From: Acidimicrobiales bacterium
GTDB lineage: Bacteria > Actinomycetota > Acidimicrobiia > Acidimicrobiales > Acidimicrobilacustridaceae
Assembly (NCBI GenBank): GCA_018401565.1
Contig: JAGYKS010000028.1
Coordinates: 248,001 to 312,000, forward strand
Direction of reading: 5' to 3'
DNA: 64,000 nucleotides
Translations under genes and position numbers: made by a program
Notes under the pieces: model-generated
The model's input: the letters and a program-made list of their open reading frames with translations, nothing else
The model's database searches: none
Told to the model about the DNA's origin: nothing
Shown here: one piece after another, positions 8,940 to 18,028 of the stretch
Layout of the letters: every line of letters starts with the position of its first letter
Numbering within the stretch: the first letter of the stretch is position 1

Positions 8940-9454
8940 AATGGGATCGCCTCAGCCAACGCCGGCGATGCGACGCCGGGCTTCAAGTTGCGTACCGAAA
9001 CCACGTCGACCTCGCGCCCGAGGATCTCGGCAACCTCACGCTCGAGGCCGATCAGTCCCACGATCCCGACATCCGGCGACAGGTCGACCAAGAGATCCAC
9101 ATCGCTCGACTCGGTATCGGTGCCTCGGGCGACACTGCCGAACACGCGCACATTCGTCGCCCCCCGCCGCTCAGCAGCCTGAATGATCGCCCGACGCCGG
9201 CGACGCAACCTTCTTCCGATGAGCGTGTCCGGGAGCCCACGGGGCGTGGCGGGTGCGGCGATGAGATCGATACTCAGCGTGTGCCCCGATGCCTCGACCA
9301 ACTTGGCCAGCATCGACAGGCCAGGTTCGCGACGACCGCTCTCATACGCGCTGATCACCGGCTGCGACACATGCGCTCGACGAGCCAACTCAGCCTGCGA
9401 CAGGCCAGACCGACGCCTCGCCTCCCGGATCACCAATCCTGCAAGATCGACCAC
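8936..9454 (-). CDS. mntA: MntA-like nucleotidyltransferase antitoxin with N-terminal XRE HTH domain
   Basis: 172 residues. Residues about 5-60 form an XRE/Cro helix-turn-helix (SGLSQAELARRAHVSQPVISAYESGRREP). Residues about 95-165 are a minimal nucleotidyltransferase with the signature GSVARGTDTESSDVDLLVDL, giving the G-S motif and the D-x-D metal ligands. Classic MntA is the nucleotidyltransferase domain alone; here the DNA-binding domain is fused to it, so this protein could also autorepress the operon. Followed by hepT with a 4-base overlap. The region 9,455-9,504 upstream presumably holds the promoter and its operator. Confidence 0.85.
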   Translation of the reverse strand: MVDLAGLVIREARRRSGLSQAELARRAHVSQPVISAYESGRREPGLSMLAKLVEASGHTLSIDLIAAPATPRGLPDTLIGRRLRRRRRAIIQAAERRGATNVRVFGSVARGTDTESSDVDLLVDLSPDVGIVGLIGLEREVAEILGREVDVVSVRNLKPGVASPALAEAIPL

Positions 9455-9504
9455 ATCTGAATCCTATAGCGGATCGTCTATCACTACAACAGTTAGCGCC
9501 CCAG

Positions 9505-9519
9505 TGGTGTCGGAGGGGG
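9505..9519 (-). repeat. Copy 5 of the tRNA-Leu 3'-end repeat; left direct repeat of the IS
   Basis: TGGTGTCGGAGGGGG (15 bases) is identical to 10,830-10,844, and the pair exactly flanks the IS481-type element at 9,520-10,829. It can be read as the 15-base target duplication of that insertion, or as an older attachment-site copy. Confidence 0.75.
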
Positions 9520-9588
9520 TGTTGTGTCTCACCACATAGGAAACAGGTGTCGCGCGTCATAGGAAACATCTGGCGGTGATGCTGGTGG

Positions 9589-10789
9589 GTGTCTAAAGCC
9601 CGTCTAATCATCACCGCCGTGGTTATCGAAAAGCGTTCCCAAGCTGAAGTCGCCCGTGAATACGGTGTCTCACCCGGCTGGGTCTCCAAACTCGTGGCCC
9701 GCTGGCGGGCCGAGGGAGACACCGCGCTCGAGCCACGATCACGCAAACCCCACACCCGACCCGACGCCACACCGACATACATCGTCGACACCATCATCGA
9801 GCTCCGCCACGAACTCACCGGCCAAGGACTCGACGCTGGCGCCGACACCATCGGCTGGCACCTCAAACACCACCACCGCATCACCGTGTCGCGCGAGCCA
9901 CGATCTACCGGATCCTGCGCCGACACGGACTCATCCAGCCCGCACCCCGCAAGAAACCGAAATCGTCGTACATCCGGTTCCAAGCCGAACTCCCCAACGA
10001 AACCTGGCAAGCCGACTTCACCCACCACCGCCTCGCCGACGGCACCGACACCGAAATCCTCACCTGGCTCGACGACCACTCCCGCTACGCCCTGTCAGTC
10101 ACCGCCCACCAACCCGTCACCGGACCCGACGTCGTCACCACCTTCAAAACCACCACCAAACGCCACGGAACCCCGTTTTCCACCCTCACAGACAACGGCA
10201 TGGTGTTCACCACCCGATTCGCCCGCGGCGGCCACAGCTCCCGCAACGGCCTCGAAAACGAACTCGCCCGCCAAAACGTCCAACAAAAGAACTCCCGACC
10301 CAACCACCCCACCACCTGCGGAAAAGTCGAACGATTCCAACAAACCCTCAAACGCTGGCTACGAGCCCAACCCCCGCCGCCACCCTCCACGAACTCCAAC
10401 ACCAACTCGACACCTTCACCACCCACTACAACCACCACCGCCCCCACCGATCACTACCCGGCCACACAACCCCGCCGTCGCCTACAACACCCGACCAAAA
10501 GCCCAACCAAAACCACCGTCACCCCCAACACCGCGCCCGACACGACCGAGTCAACGAAGGCGCAGTCACCCTGCGAATCAACGGCCAACTCCACCACATC
10601 GGACTCGGACGACCCCTCAACGGAACCCCCATCATCCTGCTCATCCACGACCTCGACGTCCGAGTCATCCACGCCACCACCGGCGAACTCCTGCGACAAC
10701 TCACCATCAACCCAAACCGCCGCTACCACGGCACAGGCAGACCCCCCAGCCTCCCCTGGACCACAACAAACAAAAAGCCCGAACCCTAA
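9589..10789 (+). CDS. IS481-family DDE transposase (frameshifted)
   Basis: Starts at GTG 9,589. The N-terminal helix-turn-helix (AEVAREYGVSPGWVSKLVARWRAEG) is followed, after a frame change near 9,893, by a DDE integrase core: WQADFTH (first Asp), LTDNGMVF (second Asp), KVERFQQTLKRWL (Glu). A second change near 10,375 in a C-run leads to the C-terminal part (HHRPHRSLPG ... INPNRRYHG), which ends at TAA 10,789. Joined, the protein is about 400 residues, normal for IS481. All three catalytic acids are present. The breaks may be sequence errors, because core genes here show the same kind of indel. Confidence 0.8.
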
Positions 10790-10804
10790 AACGAGGGTTC
10801 GGGC
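10777..10804 (-). terminator. Intrinsic terminator downstream of tRNA-Leu, inside the IS right end
   Basis: Perfect 11-base stem GCCCGAACCCT / AGGGTTCGGGC with a 6-base loop. On the minus strand it is followed by TTTTTGTTTG, a classic U-tract, so it stops transcription arriving from tRNA-Leu and secG. On the plus strand the tail is only CTTTCC. It overlaps the last codons and the stop of the transposase gene. Confidence 0.75.
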
Positions 10805-10829
10805 CTTTCCGATGTCTCGCGACATCACA

Positions 10830-10916
10830 TGGTGTCGGAGGGGGGACTTGAACCCCCACGCCCTTTCGGGCACTAGCCCCTCAAGCTAGCGCGTCTGCCT
10901 ATTCCGCCACTCCGAC
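10830..10916 (-). tRNA. tRNA-Leu (anticodon GAG)
   Basis: 87 nt with encoded CCA. Acceptor stem GTCGGAG/CTCCGAC, anticodon stem CTAGC/GCTAG around loop TTGAGGG (anticodon GAG, reads CUC/CUU), long variable arm (GCCCGAAAGGGC) typical of class II Leu tRNA, and T-arm GGGGG-TTCAAGT-CCCCC. Its 3' end (plus-strand TGGTGTCGGAGGG) recurs five times downstream, so it is the anchor of the module array. Any insertion there restores the mature tRNA sequence. Confidence 0.95.
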
Positions 10917-11016
10917 GTGGACTTGCCGCACATCGTGAGATGGGCGAAGAAAGAGACTCTAGCGCAGGCCTGCGATGACCCCTAAACCCCGGTAAGAGCA
11001 GGGAAACTGACGAGAC

Positions 11017-11256
11017 TCAGGCCACGCCGTCGAGCTGCAGTGCCAGCGCGAGGGTGGTGAACCCGAAGGCGATGGCGACAACCACGGTGATGCGATCCAG
11101 ATTCTTTTCCACCACCGTCGACCCTGCCGCCGACGCACCCAGCCCGCCGCCGAACATGTCCGACAGTCCCCCGCCCTTGCCGCTGTGCAGGAGCACGAGG
11201 ACAACCAAAGACAGTGAAATCATGACGTGCAGGACGGTGAGAAGTGCTGTTGCCAC
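11017..11256 (-). CDS. secG: Preprotein translocase subunit SecG
   Basis: 79 residues, the normal size for SecG. Two membrane segments (residues about 3-22 and 54-75) enclose the conserved cytoplasmic loop with SGKGGGLSDMFGGG. SecG assists SecYEG during preprotein export at the inner membrane. It closes the gapA-pgk-tpiA-secG cluster common in Actinobacteria, 26 bases after the tpiA stop, and is followed about 100 bases later by tRNA-Leu. Confidence 0.92.
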   Translation of the reverse strand: MATALLTVLHVMISLSLVVLVLLHSGKGGGLSDMFGGGLGASAAGSTVVEKNLDRITVVVAIAFGFTTLALALQLDGVA

Positions 11257-11282
11257 GGGTCAGACGATAGCAGAGGAGTCCC

Positions 11283-12077
11283 TCAGGACCCCACTGCCCC
11301 CTGCACCAGGGCAGCGAAATCGTCGGGGTCGAGGCTTGCTCCTCCGACCAGGGCGCCGTCGATATCGGGCTTGGCCATCAGCTCGGCAATGTTGTCGGCC
11401 TTGACCGAACCGCCGTACTGGATGCGCACCGCTTGGGCGACCTCGGTACCGAACTTTTCCGCCAGCACCGCACGCACATGATCGCCACACACCTGCTGGG
11501 CCTCGTCGCTGGTGGCCACCTTGCCGGTACCGATGGCCCAGATGGGTTCGTAGGCCACCACCATGGACGCCACCTGCTCGGCGGTCACGCCATCGAGCCC
11601 CGCCAGCACCTGACCGGCAACCTTGGAACCCGTCTCACCGGCATCACGCTCAGCCAGAGTCTCGCCCACACACAAGATGGGGGTCATGGCGCTGGCCAGC
11701 ACCGCCTTCACCTTGGCGTTGACCACCTCGTCGGTCTCGCCGAACAGCTCACGTCGCTCGGAATGCCCCACAATCACGTACTGCACGTTCAGCTTGGCCA
11801 GCATGGGGGCCGACACCTCACCGGTGAAAGCGCCCTTTGGCTCGGCGTTGCAGTTCTGGGCTCCCAGGCCGATGCGGATGTTGTCGGATTCAAGCGACGT
11901 CTGCACCGAGCGGATATCGGTGAATGGCGGATGCACCGTGACCTCGAGCGCTTGGCCATGCTCCTTGAGCGTGTCCTTGAGGAGGTAGCCCAGCTTCTGG
12001 ATGCACTGGATGGCCTCGAAGTGATTGTGGTTCATCTTCCAGTTGCCGCTGATGAGGGTGACGCGCTTGGTGGGCAT
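11283..12077 (-). CDS. tpiA: Triosephosphate isomerase
   Basis: 264 residues from the ATG at 12,077, which is preceded by AGGAG (CCAGGAGATCACATG); an in-frame ATG 24 bases upstream lacks such a site. Interconverts dihydroxyacetone phosphate and glyceraldehyde-3-phosphate in glycolysis. TIM-barrel motifs present: GNWKMN (catalytic Lys), VIVGHSERR (catalytic His), YEPIWAIGTGK (catalytic Glu) and QYGGSVK phosphate-binding loop. Lies 20 bases downstream of pgk in the same operon. Intact. Confidence 0.95.
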   Translation of the reverse strand: MPTKRVTLISGNWKMNHNHFEAIQCIQKLGYLLKDTLKEHGQALEVTVHPPFTDIRSVQTSLESDNIRIGLGAQNCNAEPKGAFTGEVSAPMLAKLNVQYVIVGHSERRELFGETDEVVNAKVKAVLASAMTPILCVGETLAERDAGETGSKVAGQVLAGLDGVTAEQVASMVVAYEPIWAIGTGKVATSDEAQQVCGDHVRAVLAEKFGTEVAQAVRIQYGGSVKADNIAELMAKPDIDGALVGGASLDPDDFAALVQGAVGS

Positions 12078-12097
12078 GTGATCTCCTGGTGTGGGGT

Positions 12098-13222
12098 TCA
12101 ACCGACGTTGGGTGCGTTGCGCAGTGCCTGCAGGCCGGGCAGGTCACCCTGCTCAAGCAGTTCCAGCGACGCGCCGCCACCGGTCGAGATGTGATCGATG
12201 TCGGTGGCCAGGCCGAAGCTGGCCACCGCAGCAGCCGAATCGCCACCCCCCACCACGGTGAATCCCCGCGCCGACGCCAGAGCCCCGGCCACCACCCGCG
12301 TGCCGGCAGCAAACCGGGGGTCTTCGAACACGCCCATGGGGCCATTCCAGAACACTGTGCCGGCGCCGGCGATGTGGTCGGCGAAGTCGGCTGCGGTTCC
12401 CGGGCCGATGTCGAGCCCCTTGAATCCGTCGGGCACGTCCCCACCGCACGACAGCACCTCACCACCTGCTGACGGATCCCCGATCACACCGTCGGGCCCG
12501 AGGGCCACAACGTCGGTGGGAACCACGATGTTCAGTCCCGCATTCACCAGTCGGGCGCAGGTCTCGATCTGGTCGGCTTCAAGCAGCGAATCACCGACAC
12601 TGTGTCCGGCGGCAGCCAGAAAGGTGAAGCACATGCCGCCACCGATGAGCATGGTGTCGGCAACCTCGGCCATGGCCTCGATCACGCCCAGCTTGTCGGA
12701 CACTTTCGAGCCACCCAACACCACCACAAACGGTCGGGCCGGGTCGGTGCGCAATGGCAGCAACACCTCCACCTCGCGCTGCAGCAACCGCCCGGCGGCC
12801 GACGGCAGGAACTGTGGCGGCCCCACCACCGACGCGTGGGCCCGGTGGGCGGCACCAAAAGCGTCCAGCACGTAGGCGTCCTGACCCTCGATCAGCCGCT
12901 GCACAAAGGCGGGGTCGTTGGAGGTTTCGCCGGCATCGAACCGGAGGTTCTCCAACAACTCCACCCCGGGCACCAGCTCGTCTGAGCCGGGCCCGCACTG
13001 GATCCATGGAGTACCGGGGGTCGGGGGCGCCCTTGGGGCGACCCAGATGTGAGCACGCCGTGACGTGGGCCCCGGCCTGCTGCAACCAGGTGATGGTGGG
13101 TACCGCGGCCCGAATGCGCAGGTCGTCGGTGATCACCCCGTCGTCCATGGGCACGTTGAAGTCGGCCCGCAGCAGGACCCGCTTGCCGGTCAGGTCCCCG
13201 AGGTCCTCGAGTGTTGGGACGC

Positions 13223-13226
<4 letters not shown>
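12098..13226 (-). CDS. pgk: Phosphoglycerate kinase (one frameshift)
   Basis: Converts 1,3-bisphosphoglycerate and ADP to 3-phosphoglycerate and ATP. The GTG start (13,226) overlaps the gapA stop. The N-terminal part ([20 protein letters not shown]) and C-terminal part ([43 protein letters not shown]) are in different frames. Removing one A near 12,989 restores [17 protein letters not shown] and a 375-residue protein. This is an essential single-copy enzyme, so the shift is most likely an error in the sequence. Operon with gapA and tpiA. Confidence 0.92.
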
Positions 13227-14233
<1,007 letters not shown>

Positions 14234-14291
14234 GGTCACCCAACCTCCTGGTTGTGTTGTTGTCTGTTCGATCAGATGTGCACGGTTGCGG

Positions 14292-15141
14292 TCAACGACC
14301 GATGTCACGATGCACCAGACGAGCACGATACCCGTGTCCGGCCAACCGTTCGGCAATGGCTTCGGCCACCGCCACCGAACGGTGCCGGCCACCGGTGCAA
14401 CCAAAGGCGATGCTCAGGTACGACTTGCCCTCGGCCTCGAAGGCCGGCAGCTGCATGGTCAGCAACGACTCACACCGATCCAGAAAAGGCCCGGTGAGTT
14501 CCTGGGCGGCGAGATAGTCCACGATCTCGGCGTCGCTACCGGTCAGCGGCTGGAGTTCATCGACCCAATGCGGATTGGGCAGGAACCGGCAATCCAGAAC
14601 CATGTCGGCATCCAGTGGAATCCCGTGTTTGAACCCGAACGACGTAATGGTGATCTGCATGGTCTCGTCGGCCACGTCACTGAACAGCGACCTCACCCGT
14701 TCGCCCAACTGGTGGACGTTGAGGTTGCTGGTGTCCACCACCACGTCGGCGTGGGCCTTGACCGATTGCATCAGCGCCCGTTCAGCCTCGATGGCCTCGG
14801 CCAGAGTGCAGTCGACCGCCAGCGGGTGACGACGACGGGTTGCCTCGTAGCGTCGGACCAGCACATCGGTGGAGGCCTCAAGGAACACGATGCGGACCCG
14901 ATCGGCACGACCATGGAGATCCTGCAGCGCCGGCAGCACGTCTTCCTGGAAGGGGCCAGCGCCCACCACCAGCGCCACCCGCTGCACGACTGACCCCGGC
15001 AAGATCACCGAGCTCGGACACCTGGGCCATGAGCGTGGGCGGGAGGTTGTCGATGACGTACCAGCCGAGGTCTTCCAGCACGTCGCCGGCACCGGACCTG
15101 CCGGCACCCGATAACCCTGTCAGCACAACGAATTCCGCCAT
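14292..15141 (-). CDS. rapZ: RapZ/YvcJ-family nucleotide-binding protein (one frameshift)
   Basis: About 282 residues once one extra G in the G-run near 14,998 is removed, joining QVSELGDLAG to SVVQRVALVVGAG. P-loop at the N-terminus (GLSGAGRSGAGDVLEDLG). The C-terminal domain has the family motifs SFGFKHGIPLDADMVLDCRFLPNPHW and AFGCTGGRHRSVAVAE. In Enterobacteria RapZ controls glucosamine-6-phosphate synthase through small RNAs; the actinobacterial role is less clear, so the name reflects family only. Lies between a methyltransferase gene and gapA. Confidence 0.88.
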
Positions 15142-15152
15142 CGCGGTTCAGT

Positions 15153-15986
15153 CTAGGGGGCGCAGGCAATCACGCCGGGGCCTGCGATGCAGGGGCCTGC
15201 GATGGGGAGCCCTGCGGTGAAGGCGCCTCGCCATGACAGGGCCATGAGCCGCGGAATGTGGGCGGCGTCGGGATATTCGGGTGCGGCAGCCAAAAACCCC
15301 GGCGGCGGGGCGGGTTCGGCCATCTTCTCGAATCGCAGCCCGGCAGCGGCCAGGGTGTTGAGGTACGTACCCAGGGGTCGGTGCACGAAACGGATGAACA
15401 CCCCTTTTGACACCTCTTCCACCACTGCTGCGGGTTGCAGGTAGTTGCCCACCTGCCAGTACTGCTCGGGCGGGTCGACAATGTGGTCGTCCACCCATCC
15501 GCTGTCGGGGGTTTGCAGCAACGGGTGATTCAGCAACAGCACGAATCGGCCACCGGGGCGCAGTACCCGCACCACCTCGGCCACCGGCTCGGTGATGTCG
15601 TCGAGATGCTCGAACACCAAACACACCACCACGGCGTCCATGCTGGCGTCGGCCACTGGCAGCCGGTCGGCAGCACCCCGCAGGTACACCGGCCCGCCGC
15701 CGCGCTCCACCGCTGCGGTCACCTGCGCCGCTGACGGGTCCACTCCCACCACCACGTGGGCGCCGGCCGCATGGAGTTGCCGCGACACCTGCCCTTCGCC
15801 GCACCCCACTTCACACACCCGCTCGGCACCCCGGGTCCAGTCCACGATGAGCGGCAGGATCTGCTCTTCGTATTCGGGGTCGGCCCCGTCGGTGAAGAAC
15901 TCCTGCCACCAGCCGGCATGGGTCTCCCACAGCTCACGGTTGGCGTCGGCGCCCGATGCACCCTGGGACTGTTCGACGTTGGTCAT
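15153..15986 (-). CDS. SAM-dependent methyltransferase (class I)
   Basis: 277 residues. Rossmann motif I is VCEVGCGEGQVSRQL (near residue 58), followed by the acidic VVGVDPS, the motif II region PVADASMDAVVVCLVFEHL, and VLRPGGRFVLLL. This is the Methyltransf_11 type; the substrate cannot be told. Its start overlaps the uvrC stop (ATGA, 15,983-15,986), so it is translationally coupled to uvrC and separates uvrC from rapZ, which are direct neighbours in many Actinobacteria. The C-terminus ends in a run of Gly/Pro/Ala (AGLPIAGPCIAGPGV). Confidence 0.85.
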   Translation of the reverse strand: MTNVEQSQGASGADANRELWETHAGWWQEFFTDGADPEYEEQILPLIVDWTRGAERVCEVGCGEGQVSRQLHAAGAHVVVGVDPSAAQVTAAVERGGGPVYLRGAADRLPVADASMDAVVVCLVFEHLDDITEPVAEVVRVLRPGGRFVLLLNHPLLQTPDSGWVDDHIVDPPEQYWQVGNYLQPAAVVEEVSKGVFIRFVHRPLGTYLNTLAAAGLRFEKMAEPAPPPGFLAAAPEYPDAAHIPRLMALSWRGAFTAGLPIAGPCIAGPGVIACAP

Positions 15987-17858
15987 GAGTCGTCATCCTC
16001 GCCGTGCAGGGCCGTCCACACCGCATCGGCCACGGTGTCGGGCAGCCAGCTCACGGCCATAAGTTCATCGCGCGATGCCGCCTTGACGGCGTTCACCCCG
16101 CCGAACGCCGACACCAGCTTCTTTTTCCGGGCCGGACCCAACCCGGCGATGTCGTCGAGTGCCGACCGGGTCATGCGCTTGCCCCGCAGTTGCCGGTGGT
16201 AGGTGATGGCAAACCGGTGAGCCTCGTCACGCACCCGCTGCAGCAGGTACAGCGCCTCGGAGCCACGGGGCACGCTGGCGGGGATCGACGAGCCCGGCTG
16301 GTACACCTCCTCAAAGCGCTTGGCCAGCGCCGCCACCGGGATCTCGTCGGTGAGACCCAGCCGGTTGAGCACCGACACCGCCGCGCCCAACTGGGGCAGG
16401 CCACCGTCGACCAGCAACAACTGGGGTGGGTAGGCGAAGCGGCCCCGTTCAGCCACCGGACGGTCCCGATCGGCCAGGTAGGCCTCGAACCGGCGGGTGA
16501 GCACCTCGGTCATGGCGGCCACGTCGTCGCTGCCGTCCACGGTGCGCACCTTGAACCGGCGGTACTCGGGCGGCCGGGGCATGCCGTCTTCGAGCACCAC
16601 CATCGAGCCCACGTAGTCGGTGCCCTGGATGTGGCTCATGTCGAAGCATTCGATGCGCAACGGCGCTGCCGGGCAAACCCAGTGCCTGTTGCAGTTCGTT
16701 GAGGGCCCGGGCCCGACTGTTGTGGTCGGCGGCCCGCTTGAGCCGATGGCGGTTGAACTCCTCGGTGGCGTTGCGGCCCACCATCTCGGCCAGCGACCGT
16801 TTGTCGCCACGCTGGGCCACACGAATGCGCACCTTCGAGCCCCGCTGGGTGGCCAGGAACGCCTCCATCACGTCGTGGTCAGCCGGCGGCTCGGGCACCA
16901 GCACCTCGCGCGGCACCCCAAGCGGCGGGTCGTCGGCGTACAGCTCCCCCACCACCCGGGCCACCATCCCGGGACCGTCGAGGTCTTCCACGTTGTCGAG
17001 CACGAACCCCTTGTGGCCCACCACCCGGCCCCGACGCACGTACAGCACCTGCACCGCCGACTCGAGGTCGTCGCCGCCGATGCCCACCACGTCGAGGTCC
17101 TCGTCACTGTCCACCACCATTTGCTGGCGCTCGATCACCTTGGTCACGCCCTCGATGCGGTCACGCAACCGGGCGGCGTGCTCGAATTCGAGTTCGGAGG
17201 CAGCTGCGGCCATGTCGGCGGCCAGACGGTCCAGCACCGGCTGGGTGTCGCCGTCGAGGAACCCCAGCAGCTCGTCCACCAGGGCCTGGTAGTCGTCAGG
17301 GGTGATGGCCCCCACGCACGGACCCGAGCACTTCTCGATGTGAAACAGCAGGCATGGCTTGCCCAGCTTTTCGTGGCGTCGCAGCTTGGTGTCGCTGCAG
17401 GTGCGCACCGGGAACGTGCGCAGCAGCAGGTCGAGGGTCTGGCGGATGGCCCAGGCGTTGGCGTAGGGACCGAAGTACCGCACCCCCTTGGTGCGCGTGC
17501 CGCGCATCACCATGGCCCGGGGCCAGGTGTCGGCCACCGTGACGGCCAGCAACGGGTACGTCTTGTCGTCTCGCAGGCGCACGTTGAACCGTGGCTGGTG
17601 GGCCTTGATGAGGCTGTACTCCAGCATCAGGGCCTCGAGCTCGTTGCGCACCACCACCCACGTCACCGACTCGGCGGTGGCCACCATCTGGGCGGTGCGC
17701 GGTGGCAGGCCAGCCGGGTTCTGGAAGTAGTTGGACAACCTCGAGCGCAGGCTCTTGGCCTTGCCCACGTAGATGACCCGGCCGTCGGCGTCGCTGAACT
17801 GGTAGGACCCGGGGGCATCGGGGATGCTGCCGGCCGGGGGTCGTAACCACACCGCCAT
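15983..17858 (-). CDS. uvrC: UvrABC excinuclease subunit C (one frameshift)
   Basis: Makes both incisions around DNA damage in nucleotide excision repair. N-terminal GIY-YIG nuclease (PGSYQFSDADGRVIYVGKAKSLRSRLSNYF), UVR motif (ELEFEHAARLRDRIEGV), RNase H-like C-terminal nuclease (FDMSHIQGTDYVGSMVV ... LLVDGGLPQL) and terminal helix-hairpin-helix (LDDIAGLGPARKKKLVSAFGG). Removing one G near 16,675 joins the halves to 624 residues. The ATG at 17,858 is chosen because the domain begins shortly after it. Divergent from nadA; uvrA and uvrB lie nearby. Confidence 0.93.
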
Positions 17859-18028
17859 GCTACGGCCCCCCACAACCCACCGTTCCCCTGCCACAACCGC
17901 TACATTGGTCCTACGCCGGCCTGGAATCCCGGCTCATATCGGCTCCGGTGCCGACATCCCCGTGGCGAGGCGTCCAGGCTGTCCCCACCGGCACACAACC
18001 GGAGCCCCCGCACAAAGGATTCGTGCCC

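Larger units (their letters stand above)
9520..10829 (+). mobile_element. IS481-type insertion sequence inserted at the 3' end of tRNA-Leu
   Basis: 1,310 bases bounded by imperfect inverted repeats. Left is 9,520-9,543 (TGTTGTGTCTCACCACATAGGAAA in two parts), right is 10,829-10,806 on the other strand (TGTGATGTCGCGAGACATC then GGAAA). The ends begin TGT and contain AGGAAA/CGGAAA, as in IS481-family ends. A second motif copy, TGTCGCGCGTCATAGGAAA (9,548-9,566), lies 23 bases inside the left end and matches the right end even better (16 of 19 bases), probably a second transposase-binding site. The element is flanked by 15-base direct repeats equal to the tRNA end. Its single gene is a frameshifted transposase. 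Confidence 0.75.

Noticed and set aside
1016-10844. True integron with attC sites
   Set aside because: No IntI-type integrase is present and the borders are tRNA-end copies, lacking the paired R/L boxes and imperfect palindromes of attC sites.
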